In this document: positions 1 to 7,297 of the stretch, in pieces
How positions within the stretch are numbered: the first letter of the stretch is position 1
How the letters are laid out: every line of letters starts with the position of its first letter
Source of the DNA: Pseudomonadota bacterium
GTDB lineage: Bacteria; Pseudomonadota; Gammaproteobacteria; Steroidobacterales; Steroidobacteraceae
Reading direction: 5' to 3'
Assembly (NCBI GenBank): GCA_021817875.1
Contig: JAKAFQ010000063.1
Coordinates: 1-12,484, forward strand
Length of the DNA: 12,484 nucleotides
Notes under the pieces: generated by a model
The model's input: the letters and a program-made list of their open reading frames with translations, nothing else
The model's database searches: none
What the model was told of the DNA's origin: nothing
Position numbers and translations under genes: made by a program

Positions 1-398
1 TTCCATGCGGGCTCGATGTTGTCGCGGGCATCCAACTTCCCTGGGCCGTCACGGAGATCGTCGCCCAGCATCATGAGCGACTTGACGGCTCCGGTTATCC
101 CGCTGGCCTCAAAGGCGATGCAATCGCCTTGGAGGCCAGGATCGTGGCCGTCGCCGATGTCGCGGAGGCTATGTCAGGACACCGACCGCATCGCTCCTCC
201 CGCGGCCTCGATAGTGTGTTGAGCGAGTTGCATCGATGGAAAGGGGTTCTGTATGACGAGCGGGTGGTCAATGCCTGCGAGGAGATACTGCGACCACACG
301 TCGCCTGTCCAGACGAACTGTGGCTACGGCTCGAGGAAGATGTCGGAAACTGGTGTCACGTGCATCACCTCGAATTGCTCATCGAGCACGCTTTTTGA
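1..398 (+). CDS. HD-GYP domain protein, C-terminal part (5' end outside window)
   Basis: This is the C-terminal end of an HD-GYP phosphodiesterase, a family that hydrolyses the second messenger cyclic-di-GMP. The reading frame is open from the window edge (codons begin at base 3). It contains the family signature HHERLDGSGYPAGLKGD at about 72-122, followed by EARIVAVADVAEAM, the usual helix with a conserved aspartate. The HD dyad and any sensor or receiver domain lie upstream, outside the window. After the conserved core the protein ends with about 30 residues rich in Trp, His and Glu that I do not recognise, so the C-terminus may be divergent. The gene lies outside the tRNA island, so it should belong to the chromosome backbone. 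Identification of the domain is firm; target and partners cannot be seen. Confidence 0.9.
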   Translation, partial: PCGLDVVAGIQLPWAVTEIVAQHHERLDGSGYPAGLKGDAIALEARIVAVADVAEAMSGHRPHRSSRGLDSVLSELHRWKGVLYDERVVNACEEILRPHVACPDELWLRLEEDVGNWCHVHHLELLIEHAF

Positions 399-574
399 AT
401 TCGATGATGATGATGTGATTCTGAGACTAATCCGCTCGTAAGACCTGCCTAAGGCGCTCGCAAGCTCAGTGGCACGCGAGGGGAGGGCGGCGCCCCACGG
501 CAAGCGAGCACGGCCCCTGGGCGGGGGCTTCCTGAGCACGCAACCTTGATATTCACCACATCGGTCCCATCCAG
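399..574. other. Intergenic stretch, no recognised gene
   Basis: Between the HD-GYP gene and the membrane-protein relic I see no convincing coding frame. It holds a G- and C-rich patch at about 475-535 but no stem followed by a T run, so no intrinsic terminator can be called. Confidence 0.4.
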
Positions 575-956
575 GTGATATGTGGCGTACGATCGTCAGG
601 GTGGTACCAGAGCCTCATCGCGAACGAGTTGGTGAGAGCTTTGCCGCGGCCGATCCGCGGGATCCTCATCGCGCTCTGCGCAGTGTGCTACTACCCGATT
701 ATTCTTTATCTTCTACGCTTCCGGTCTTTGGCTGCCGATCGCGATCTGGGGCCAGTACCATCCCAAGTCCTGGTACGAGACCTTCGGCCCCGACTGGGAA
801 CTGGTGGACTACGGCCCTGACGGTCGGCCTCACCGGATCGAGCCTGACGTGAAACCGCGATGGACATGGTTTGAGTCCGTCCTTGCGTTTGTGTACGGAC
901 CGATGCTGCTATTTGTCTTCTGTGGATGGCTGCACACGCGCTTCCATCCGCACTAG
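575..956 (+). pseudogene. Small membrane protein relic, probably frameshifted
   Basis: Two reading frames join into one plausible small membrane protein. From a GTG at 575 one frame encodes a short N-terminus and a hydrophobic stretch (GILIALCAVCYYPIILYLL). It then turns into Arg/Pro/Gly-rich sequence typical of a shadow frame. The next frame is open from 636 to 956 and from about 711 encodes YASGLWLPIAIWGQYHPKSW, a soluble loop rich in Trp, Tyr and Asp, and a second strongly hydrophobic helix (SVLAFVYGPMLLFVFCGWL), ending at the TAG at 954-956. This second frame has no usable start codon of its own before about 800. The simplest reading is a single-base indel near 700-720 in a gene of about 125 codons with two or three membrane segments. 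I do not recognise the family. It lies just outside the left island boundary. Confidence 0.5.
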
Positions 957-1072
957 AGCCGGATCATCGACCGCGGCTCTTCAGCTGATTCTATTGGCTT
1001 GGTATGGACTTGATCAGCGATCAGCGGCTCTAAGCCGTGATCGATAGGTGGGGAAAACCCTCTAAAAATCAA
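957..1072. other. Intergenic stretch left of the island boundary
   Basis: No gene is visible here. An imperfect inverted repeat at about 1018-1042 (GATCAGCGGCT against AGCCGTGATC, one-base bulge) could fold, and an A-rich run follows at 1052-1072. On the minus strand this is the DNA that lay downstream of the tRNA-Pro gene before the island inserted, so it may once have held that tRNA's transcript end. Confidence 0.3.
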
Positions 1073-1117
<45 letters not shown>

Positions 1118-1170
1118 AACGAAAATGGATAACGAACTAAGATTCAGATCCATCGGGAAAAGCTGCGCTA

Positions 1171-1219
1171 ACTCACTGATCCGCGTGTGAATTCACCTGC
1201 GTCCGGGTACGATTCACTG
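1171..1219 (+). repeat. Three short direct repeats near attL (possible integrase arm sites)
   Basis: Related octamers occur at 1171 (ACTCACTG), 1191 (ATTCACCTG) and 1212 (ATTCACTG), spaced 20-21 bp, about two helical turns. They lie between the attL core and the integrase gene, where arm-type binding sites of tyrosine integrases are usually found. The second copy overlaps a perfect 10-bp palindrome (GTGAATTCAC, 1187-1196). The motif is short, so this could be chance. Confidence 0.3.
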
Positions 1220-1260
1220 CGCTCGAATTCTCCCCTGTTTCCGAGCGATTGAGGCCCCGG

Positions 1261-1285
1261 TGTGACCCACGCACACTGGGTCACA
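1261..1285 (+). promoter_or_regulatory. Inverted repeat upstream of the integrase gene
   Basis: Perfect 9-bp arms (TGTGACCCA at 1261-1269 and TGGGTCACA at 1277-1285) are separated by 7 nt. The repeat sits about 25 bp before the likely integrase start at 1311, a natural place for an operator or an integrase or excisionase binding site. Its protein partner is unknown. Confidence 0.45.
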
Positions 1286-1310
1286 ATTGGAAAAGTTATC
1301 GGCGGACAGC

Positions 1311-2559
1311 ATGGCAAGAAACTCTCACAGGCGGTCGCGCGGAGCACAGTTACCGACGCCCGCGACATCGTCATCGTCGACACGCAGATACCCGGATTTG
1401 AATTTCGCGTGCGCCGGTCGGGCGCCAAGATCTGGACGTATAGGTATCGGAATCCAGAGGGGCGTCAACGACGATACATCATGGGTCGCTTTCCGGGCGT
1501 GAGCGCAACCGCCCCGCGCGGCGGCTGGCGCTGACGCTCGCCGTCGAGGTGGCCAACGGCTGCGACGTGCAGGAAAAGAAAATGGCGGCGCGCGCGGAAG
1601 GAATTCGCAAGCGCGAGGGTACGCTGCGAAATTTTATCGAGGCACGTTATCGCGCCTGGGCGCTAGATCAGCTGAAGTCAGGAAAATATCAGCTCGAGCG
1701 CATCGAAGCGGACTTCAGGGCCTGGCTCGATAAGCCGATGACCGATCTGAACGCGTGGCTGCTCGAGGGATGGCGTCAGCGGCAGAAGGAGGCCGGCAAC
1801 CAGCCTGTGACTGTGACCATCAACCGCGCCGTGCAACGGCTGCACGCCCTACTGGCACGTGCGGTCGAATGGAAGGTGCTGGAAAGGCACCCGTTCTCCG
1901 GTCTGAAGCCGCTGCGGCACGACAAGAGTGGCCGCGTCCGGTATCTGAGCGCCGATGAGGAAACGCTGCTGCGAGAAGCCTTGCTCGGCCGAGAGGCCAA
2001 ACTGCGGGAAGCTTGCGACCGATTCAATGCATGGCGGACCGCGCGTGGTCGCCATGCCCTGCCACGGCGCGCGGAGGAATTCGTCGACTATCTGAGGCCG
2101 GTCGTCCTGGTCGCGCTCAACACCGGATTACGTCGCGGTGAGATCCTGCAGCGCGAATGGAAGGATGCGGTCGCCATCCTGCAGGTATGGCGCCAGTTTC
2201 GCAGCCGTCGAGCGTCGGCAGCACGGGTGTTCCCTGGTTCCGACGGTGAAGGGCTGCAGCGGATCGACAAGGCGTGGAGATCATTGATCGAGATCGCGGG
2301 CATCGAAAATTTCCGATTCCACGATCTGCGGCATCATTTTGCGAGCCGGCTGGTTCAGTCGGGTATCGATCTCAACACCGTGCGTGAGCTGCTGGGTCAC
2401 GCGGACATCACGATGGTTCTGCGCTACGCCCACATGTCACCGGATCGCCTGGCCATGGCGGTCGTGCGGGTGGCACGTGCCGCGGAACCGGCGCCGAACC
2501 CGCCGAGGCCCCAGCCGCCGGGGTCCGGGGCGGACGGCGCCTCGTCCACGCCCCCATGA
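1311..2559 (+). pseudogene. Tyrosine recombinase (island integrase), frameshifted and internally deleted
   Basis: This is a phage-type tyrosine integrase that should have inserted the island at tRNA-Pro. The N-terminal part (IPGFEFRVRRSGAKIWTYRY, then GRFPGVSATA) lies in one frame up to about 1513. The rest (ARRLALTLAVEVANG, core-binding domain and catalytic domain) lies in another frame to 2559, so an indel of two inserted bases or one deleted base sits at about 1511-1516. Numbering from the GTG at 1549, the catalytic residues Arg195 (TGLRRGE), His258/Arg261 (HDLRHHF), His284 (LLGH) and Tyr293 are present. The Arg-to-His distance is only 63 residues, against 96 in E. coli XerD. The hairpin with the catalytic lysine is missing at the junction EWKD/AVAILQVW, near 2164. 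The start is also suspect: the ATG at 1311 is one base out of frame with the likely continuation KKLSQAV. The open N-terminal frame otherwise begins at a GTG at 1262. Confidence 0.85.
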
Positions 2560-2593
2560 TCGACGGGGTGATTCTGGCTTCTATGCTCATGAC

Positions 2594-2623
2594 TTGGCAG
2601 GAGCGCCTTCGATGGCATATACT
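2594..2623 (+). promoter_or_regulatory. Promoter of vapBC (and possibly the downstream helicase genes)
   Basis: A -35 box TTGGCA (2594-2599) and a -10 box TATACT (2618-2623) are separated by 18 bp. The -10 box overlaps the left arm of the operator palindrome, so a bound repressor would block RNA polymerase. Transcription should start near 2630. Confidence 0.65.
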
Positions 2624-2639
2624 TTTGTATATGCCATCG
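2610..2639 (+). promoter_or_regulatory. VapBC operator palindrome
   Basis: Perfect inverted repeat with 13-bp arms (CGATGGCATATAC and its complement) around a central TTTT. It covers the -10 box and ends 15 bp before the vapB ATG. VapB-type antitoxins, with their toxin, commonly repress their own promoter through such palindromes. Assigning it to VapB is inference from position. Confidence 0.75.
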
Positions 2640-2654
2640 TAATGGAGAGCAACC

Positions 2655-2882
2655 ATGCAGCGCAAAGCGAAGCTTTTCATGAACAACCGGAGTCAGGCGG
2701 TCCGTTTGCCAAAAGAGTTTCAGTTCAACGCCACTGAAGTTTTTATCCGTCGGCATGGGGATGAGGTGATTCTGTCTCCCCGCCCCGAAGACTGGACCGC
2801 TTATCTGACCTCGGGACCGGTTGCCTCCAAGGAATTCATGGAAGCGGTTGACGATCTTCGGGTCCAAGAGCGCGAACTCTAA
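2655..2882 (+). CDS. vapB: VapB antitoxin, AbrB/SpoVT (swapped-hairpin) type
   Basis: The 75-residue protein is a VapB antitoxin. Its N-terminal half (residues 4-41, [18 protein letters not shown] and following strands) is the swapped-hairpin AbrB-like DNA-binding domain seen in this subfamily. The C-terminal half (42-75) is acidic and is expected to wrap around and inhibit the toxin. The ATG at 2655 is preceded by a good ribosome site (TGGAGAG at 2643-2649). The TAA stop overlaps the vapC ATG by one base (TAATG at 2880-2884), the usual translational coupling of TA pairs. The promoter and operator palindrome lie immediately upstream. Length and motifs match the family, and nothing appears broken. 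Confidence 0.92.
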   Translation: MQRKAKLFMNNRSQAVRLPKEFQFNATEVFIRRHGDEVILSPRPEDWTAYLTSGPVASKEFMEAVDDLRVQEREL

Positions 2883-3286
2883 TGGCGGAGTACCTGCTGG
2901 ACACCGATATATCGTCCTACATCATGAAGCGTTCCCATGAGGCCGTTCTAAGACGGCTGCAGACGGTCCCGATCGGTGTCATCGCCATTTCCGTCATCAC
3001 CAAGTCAGAACTCCTTTACGGAGTAGAGGTCTCCCCGCGGCGGCAACAGGACTCGGTGGCGCTCAACGAATATCTGCGCCACGTTGAGGTCCTGGATTTT
3101 CCGGACGAAGCTGCCTCGCACTACGCGCACATTCGCGCTGCCCTCAAAGCGAGTGGCACGATGATCGGCGCGAATGATCTGTTCATCGCGGCTCACGCCC
3201 GTTCGCTCCGACTGACTCTCGTGACCAACAACACCGGAGAGTTTGGTCGAGTACCGGATCTAAAGATTGAAAACTGGGCGGCCTAG
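2882..3286 (+). CDS. vapC: VapC toxin, PIN-domain ribonuclease
   Basis: This 134-residue PIN-domain protein is the VapC toxin. The family cleaves RNA with Mg2+, with tRNAs and rRNA as known targets. The acidic active-site set is visible: Asp7 (LLDTD), Glu43 (SELLYG) and Asp99 (GANDLFIAAHA), plus the VTNNTGEF segment (Asn116/Asn117) that in this subgroup replaces the fourth aspartate. The protein ends in the typical VPDLKIENW. It is translated from an ATG overlapping the vapB stop. Only 10 bases separate its stop from the ATG of the SNF2 helicase gene, which suggests co-transcription. Full length and apparently intact. The RNA target cannot be read from the sequence. Confidence 0.92.
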   Translation: MAEYLLDTDISSYIMKRSHEAVLRRLQTVPIGVIAISVITKSELLYGVEVSPRRQQDSVALNEYLRHVEVLDFPDEAASHYAHIRAALKASGTMIGANDLFIAAHARSLRLTLVTNNTGEFGRVPDLKIENWAA

Positions 3287-3296
3287 CGCAGATGCG

Positions 3297-6026
3297 ATGA
3301 CCCTTGCCCGAACGCTGGCACTGACGCCCAGCGGGCACCTCTTTCTCGCGCCGACGGCGGACGCGGTGACGTTGCCGCCCGGGTTTCTAGCTCGCCTCGA
3401 GCCTGCGTTTGCACGCGGCGTTGGACACGGGCTGCTCGAACTTGGGCTGCGCGAGGTCGGCACCGCTCTGCCTTGTGAATTTGCCTACTGGCGCGATTTC
3501 GCTGCGCGGTACGTCACGGTGCTATGCACGTCGGTGCACGGACTGCCCGCGGATGGCGATGCGGACGTGGGCGAGGTGCCGCCGCCGCCGGCAGATGCGC
3601 TGGCGCCGCTCGTCAATTCGGCACCGCCGATGCCAGGTGGCGAGTACCTGACCGCCGAGGTGCTCGCCGATCTTTGGTGCAAGATCGATGTGGCATTCCA
3701 TCAGGAACGCGCGCACGCGAAAGCGACGCTGCAGGAATTTCTGCGAACCGGCAATCCCGCCTGGCACCTCGTCGGCCGCGTACACTTCAACCTTGCCGAG
3801 AACCGTTCCGACGAAGAGGCGCCATTCGCGTTCATCGCGACCTACACGACGCAATTGTCGGCACTGGGTCGCGCGCAGCATCTGCCGCTCGGTGAGGCGC
3901 TGCGGGAGTATGCGGGGGCGCGCAACAAGTCGCGGCTCCTCGCGCTCCTGAAGCCCGTGCAGGAGGGCTCGGCGCAGTGTCCGTGGCTGCGTGAGATGGT
4001 CGAGTCCGGGGAAATCTATCATCCTCTACGCTGGACGCCCGCGGAGGCATTTCAGTTCCTGACGGACACGCCGAAGCTCGAGGCGGCGGGCATTGTTGTG
4101 CGTGCCCCGAGTGCGTGGAAAACGGGCCGGCCCGCGCGACCTAAGATCAGCGCGAGCGTCGGCGGCCGGGTGCCCTCGGTCCTCGGCAAGGATGCGCTGC
4201 TCGACTTTCACGTGGAATTGACGCTCGGCGAGGAGCGACTCACGGCCGCGGAGATTCGGGCGTTACTCAAAGGTTCAGATGGCTTGCAGTTCCTGCGGGG
4301 CCGATGGGTCGAAGTGGACCGCACGAAACTTTCGCAATTGCTCGATCGATTCCGCGCCGTCGAGGCGGCCGCTTCGGCCGGCGGTCTTCCCTTCGCAGCG
4401 GCGATGCGGCTGGTCGCCGGTTTCTCGGTGGATGACGAGGCGGGGGTTGGCGCGGCGCCGGATCCCGACTGGTCGGAGATTGCGGCAGGCCCGTGGCTAG
4501 CAGAGACGCTGCGAGGCCTGCGCAGTCCCGGGGGTCTGGCCCGTGTCGATCCCGGATCCGCGCTATGCGCGACCTTGCGGCCCTACCAACAGGCTGGTGT
4601 GCGCTGGTTGTATCTGCTGCACCGGCTGGGGCTTGGCGCTTGCCTCGCCGATGACATGGGAATGGGTAAGACGATCCAGGTCCTGTCATTACTTCTTGTA
4701 TTGCAGCAGGAATTCACCCGCGAGCGACGCCCGCCAGGGACCGCATCGAGCAGCATTCTGGTCGCACCCGCGTCGCTGCTCGCGAATTGGGCTGCGGAAG
4801 TCGAGCGTTTTGCTCCCACGCTCAAAGTGCTCATCGCGCATCCCTCGTCCATGTCCGCGGCCGGTCTCAAGTCGATGGCGCCCGAGGGCCTGGCGAACGT
4901 GGACCTCGTGATCACGAGTTACGGTGCGCTACTGCGCTATGACTGGCTGACGAGTACGCGCTGGCAAGTGGCGGTCATCGATGAGGCACAGGCCATCAAG
5001 AATCCGGGCGCCAAGCAAACCCGTGCGGTCAAGAAGCTTATCGCCCAGACCCGCGTGGCACTTACCGGAACGCCGGTCGAGAACCGTCTCTCGGACCTCT
5101 GGTCGATCTTCGATTTCACGCACCCGGGGTTGCTGGGTTCGGGTCAGGCATTTGCGAAGTACGCGCGGCGCCTCGCCGAGGCCGGGAACTTCGGGCCGCT
5201 GCGTGAACTCGTCCGTCCCTACATCCTGCGTCGTCTGAAAACCGATAAGTCGGTGATTGCCGATTTGCCGGACAAGACGGAGCTGAAGGCATTCTGCCAT
5301 CTGAGTCCGACTCAGGCGGCGCTGTACAGCCAAGCGGTCGAGGAACTCGCCGAGGCGCTCGACACGGCGGACGGCATCAAGCGCAAGGGCGTCGTGCTGG
5401 CATTTCTCATGCGCTTCAAACAGATCTGTAATCATCCATCGCAGTGGCTGGGCAACGGATCATGGGCGGAATCGGACAGTGGCAAGTTTGGGCGGTTGCG
5501 GGAACTCGCCGAGGTCATCGCTGCGAAACAGGAGAAGGTGCTGGTATTTACGCAGTTCCGCGAAGCGACCCAGCCGATCGCGGCATTCCTCGGCGGTGTC
5601 TTTGGTCGCGAAGGGCTCGTGCTGCACGGCGGAACCCCGGTTGGCAAGCGAAAGGAACTGGTGCGCCGGTTTCAGGACGATGAGTTGACGCCCTTCTTCG
5701 TACTCTCGCTCAAGGCGGGAGGTGCCGGGCTCAATCTGACGTCGGCCTCGCACGTGATCCACTTCGATCGGTGGTGGAATCCGGCGGTGGAGAATCAGGC
5801 AACCGACCGGGCGTTTCGCATTGGTCAATCACGCAATGTGCTGGTACACAAGTTCGTATGCCGCGGCACGGTCGAGGACAAGATCGACCGTCTGATCGAG
5901 TCGAAGCAAGCGCTCGTCAAGGACGTGCTGGAGGGCGGTGCGGAACTCCAGTTGACGGAGCTCGGGGACCGCGAATTATTGAAGCTGGTGGCGCTCGATA
6001 TCCACTCGGCTCGCGCGGAGGTTTGA
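3297..6026 (+). CDS. SNF2-family ATPase/helicase with bacterial SNF2 accessory N-terminus
   Basis: A 909-residue Swi2/Snf2-type DNA translocase. The N-terminal ~430 residues match the bacterial SNF2-associated region (such as HPLRWTPAEAFQFL and GLQFLRGRWVEVD). All ATPase motifs are intact: Walker A (DDMGMGKT, Lys458), motif Ia (ILVAPASLLANW), DEAQ box (562-565), motif III (LTGTPVENRLSDLWSIFDF), motif IV (KVLVFTQF), motif V (KAGGAGLNLTSA) and motif VI with the arginine finger (DRAFRIGQ, Arg841). Such proteins move on duplex DNA and remodel protein-DNA complexes, usually without strand separation. I chose the ATG at 3297, 10 nt after vapC. The frame is open back to a TTG at 3267 inside vapC. 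The ribosome site is weak, so translation may be coupled to vapC. The SWIM gene follows 21 nt downstream, the same pairing I recall for B. subtilis ywqA/ywqB. Its role in the cell is not established. Confidence 0.93.
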   Translation: MTLARTLALTPSGHLFLAPTADAVTLPPGFLARLEPAFARGVGHGLLELGLREVGTALPCEFAYWRDFAARYVTVLCTSVHGLPADGDADVGEVPPPPADALAPLVNSAPPMPGGEYLTAEVLADLWCKIDVAFHQERAHAKATLQEFLRTGNPAWHLVGRVHFNLAENRSDEEAPFAFIATYTTQLSALGRAQHLPLGEALREYAGARNKSRLLALLKPVQEGSAQCPWLREMVESGEIYHPLRWTPAEAFQFLTDTPKLEAAGIVVRAPSAWKTGRPARPKISASVGGRVPSVLGKDALLDFHVELTLGEERLTAAEIRALLKGSDGLQFLRGRWVEVDRTKLSQLLDRFRAVEAAASAGGLPFAAAMRLVAGFSVDDEAGVGAAPDPDWSEIAAGPWLAETLRGLRSPGGLARVDPGSALCATLRPYQQAGVRWLYLLHRLGLGACLADDMGMGKTIQVLSLLLVLQQEFTRERRPPGTASSSILVAPASLLANWAAEVERFAPTLKVLIAHPSSMSAAGLKSMAPEGLANVDLVITSYGALLRYDWLTSTRWQVAVIDEAQAIKNPGAKQTRAVKKLIAQTRVALTGTPVENRLSDLWSIFDFTHPGLLGSGQAFAKYARRLAEAGNFGPLRELVRPYILRRLKTDKSVIADLPDKTELKAFCHLSPTQAALYSQAVEELAEALDTADGIKRKGVVLAFLMRFKQICNHPSQWLGNGSWAESDSGKFGRLRELAEVIAAKQEKVLVFTQFREATQPIAAFLGGVFGREGLVLHGGTPVGKRKELVRRFQDDELTPFFVLSLKAGGAGLNLTSASHVIHFDRWWNPAVENQATDRAFRIGQSRNVLVHKFVCRGTVEDKIDRLIESKQALVKDVLEGGAELQLTELGDRELLKLVALDIHSARAEV

Positions 6027-6047
6027 CGTGGCCAAATCGTCGGGGCG

Positions 6048-6911
6048 ATGCTGATGTACTTTCGATGGAAACCGTATGTACCCGTCGCGGCGCGTCGGGA
6101 GAAAGCCGCGAAGACCGCGGCGAGGCTCGCCAAGAAGGGGCATGCGCTGTCACCAGTCACCGCGAGCCGCGGTGCAATCGCGAAATCTTTCTGGGGCAAG
6201 GCCTGGTGCGAGAATCTCGAGCGCTACAGCGACTATGCCAATCGCCTGCCGCGCGGAAGGACGTATCTGCGCAATGGCTCGGTGATTGACCTCAAGGTCG
6301 GGGCAGGCGAGGCGACCGCTCAGGTCATGGGCTCGAGCCTTTACCGGATCAAGGTCGAGATCTCGGCCGTGGCGAGCGCCCATTGGCAAGGTATTGCCCG
6401 CGACTGCGCCCGGTCCATCGATACGCTGGTCGAACTTCTCCAAGGTCAATTGTCGGCGTCCGTGATGGAGCGCATCACCCGGCCGGGCAGCGGCCTTTTC
6501 CCTTCGCCGAAGGAAATCCGCTTCAGCTGCAGTTGCCCGGATTCCGCCGCGATGTGCAAGCACATCGCCGCGACGCTTTATGGCATCGGCGCGCGACTCG
6601 ATGCAGAGCCGCATCTGCTGTTCGGATTGCGCAAGGTGGACGCCAAGGAACTCATCGCGCAGGCGGGCGAGGGCGAAACGCTGCCACAGAAGGCGCCACG
6701 CGCAGCGCGAATCCTGGATTCGTCGAAGCTGGCAGACGTCTTTGGCATCGACTTGCCGCCAGTCGACCTGGGCTCTGATACCAAGCCTCCCTCAAAGCGT
6801 CGCGTCAAGGCGTCGAAAAGGACGAAATTGTCGACGTCCCCTCGAAAGGGCACGACAGCGACCGGCCAGCGCGCCCGCGCCGGGCGCAATCCATCCGGGA
6901 GGACTCGATGA
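6048..6911 (+). CDS. SWIM zinc-finger protein, partner of the SNF2 ATPase
   Basis: A 287-residue protein with a SWIM zinc finger, C-x-C-x6-C-x-H (Cys161, Cys163, Cys170, His172, in SCSCPDSAAMCKH). SWIM fingers bind nucleic acid or protein. The region ahead of it (FWGKAWCENLERYSDYANRLPRG, residues 48-70) and the FPSPKEIRF segment (151-159) are the conserved body of the proteins found beside bacterial SNF2 helicases. It starts 21 nt after the helicase stop, with an ATG at 6048 and a second in-frame ATG at 6054; a GGGGCG lies just upstream. From about residue 245 the tail is disordered and rich in Lys, Arg, Ser and Thr (such as SKRRVKASKRTK). This suggests an added nucleic-acid-binding tail, and this part may not be conserved. 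The two proteins probably act as one complex; this is inferred from the pairing. Confidence 0.88.
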   Translation: MLMYFRWKPYVPVAARREKAAKTAARLAKKGHALSPVTASRGAIAKSFWGKAWCENLERYSDYANRLPRGRTYLRNGSVIDLKVGAGEATAQVMGSSLYRIKVEISAVASAHWQGIARDCARSIDTLVELLQGQLSASVMERITRPGSGLFPSPKEIRFSCSCPDSAAMCKHIAATLYGIGARLDAEPHLLFGLRKVDAKELIAQAGEGETLPQKAPRAARILDSSKLADVFGIDLPPVDLGSDTKPPSKRRVKASKRTKLSTSPRKGTTATGQRARAGRNPSGRTR

Positions 6912-6966
6912 AGCCGGATGAACGATTGGTCCAGCTCGGATCCGGATGAAGCATGGCTGCCGGTGG

Positions 6967-7016
6967 TAAAATTCTCTAATTTATCTATTTAAATCATACT
7001 GCTCGCCAGGAGGTCA
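6967..7016 (+). promoter_or_regulatory. AT-rich leader and strong ribosome site of the phd/PIN pair
   Basis: Bases 6967-7000 are almost all A and T in otherwise GC-rich DNA and contain the palindrome ATTTAAAT (6987-6994). A strong ribosome site AGGAGG (7008-7013) precedes the ATG at 7019. This is the expected place of an autoregulated TA promoter, though no standard -35/-10 pair can be fixed with confidence. Confidence 0.5.
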
Positions 7017-7018
7017 GC

Positions 7019-7297
7019 ATGCGTCACGTCTCCGCGACCGATGCAAAGCAGCGGCTGGCCGCGCTGCTCGATGCCGCGCAGCGCGAGCCCATCGTCATTC
7101 GCCGGCAGAACCGGGACATCGCCGTGGTGCTCTCGCCCGCGGAATACGAGCGGATGCGCGGGCTCAATGTCGCGGAGTTCCAGCAGTTCTGCGACCGGGT
7201 GGGCCGCAAGGCGGTGGAACACGGTCTGACCGAGAAGAAACTCGCGCAGCTGCTCGCCGACGACGATGCCACCCGAGTCCGAGCGCATCGTCGCTGA
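7019..7297 (+). CDS. Phd/YefM-type antitoxin
   Basis: A 92-residue antitoxin of the Phd/YefM fold. The N-terminus (RHVSATDAKQRLAALLDAAQ, residues 2-21) and the strand pair REPIVIRRQNRDIAVVLSPAEYERM (22-46) are the DNA-binding and dimer part. The C-terminal helix (EKKLAQLLADDD) is the toxin-binding part. It starts at an ATG with a strong Shine-Dalgarno site and overlaps the PIN toxin gene by 32 bp. The last eight or so residues (TRVRAHRR) are basic and are probably just what the overlap allows. By family analogy it represses its own promoter and neutralises the PIN protein encoded next. Confidence 0.88.
   Translation: MRHVSATDAKQRLAALLDAAQREPIVIRRQNRDIAVVLSPAEYERMRGLNVAEFQQFCDRVGRKAVEHGLTEKKLAQLLADDDATRVRAHRR

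Noticed and set aside
2545..2575. CCCC/GGGG stem after the integrase as a terminator
   Set aside because: Only four or five pairs with a long loop and no T run.
2424..2867. Long minus-strand ORF over vapB
   Set aside because: Shadow of vapB and of the integrase end; it also crosses the operator palindrome.
3267..3296. TTG start for the SNF2 gene inside vapC
   Set aside because: It adds ten residues unlike the family; the ATG at 3297 gives the expected N-terminus.
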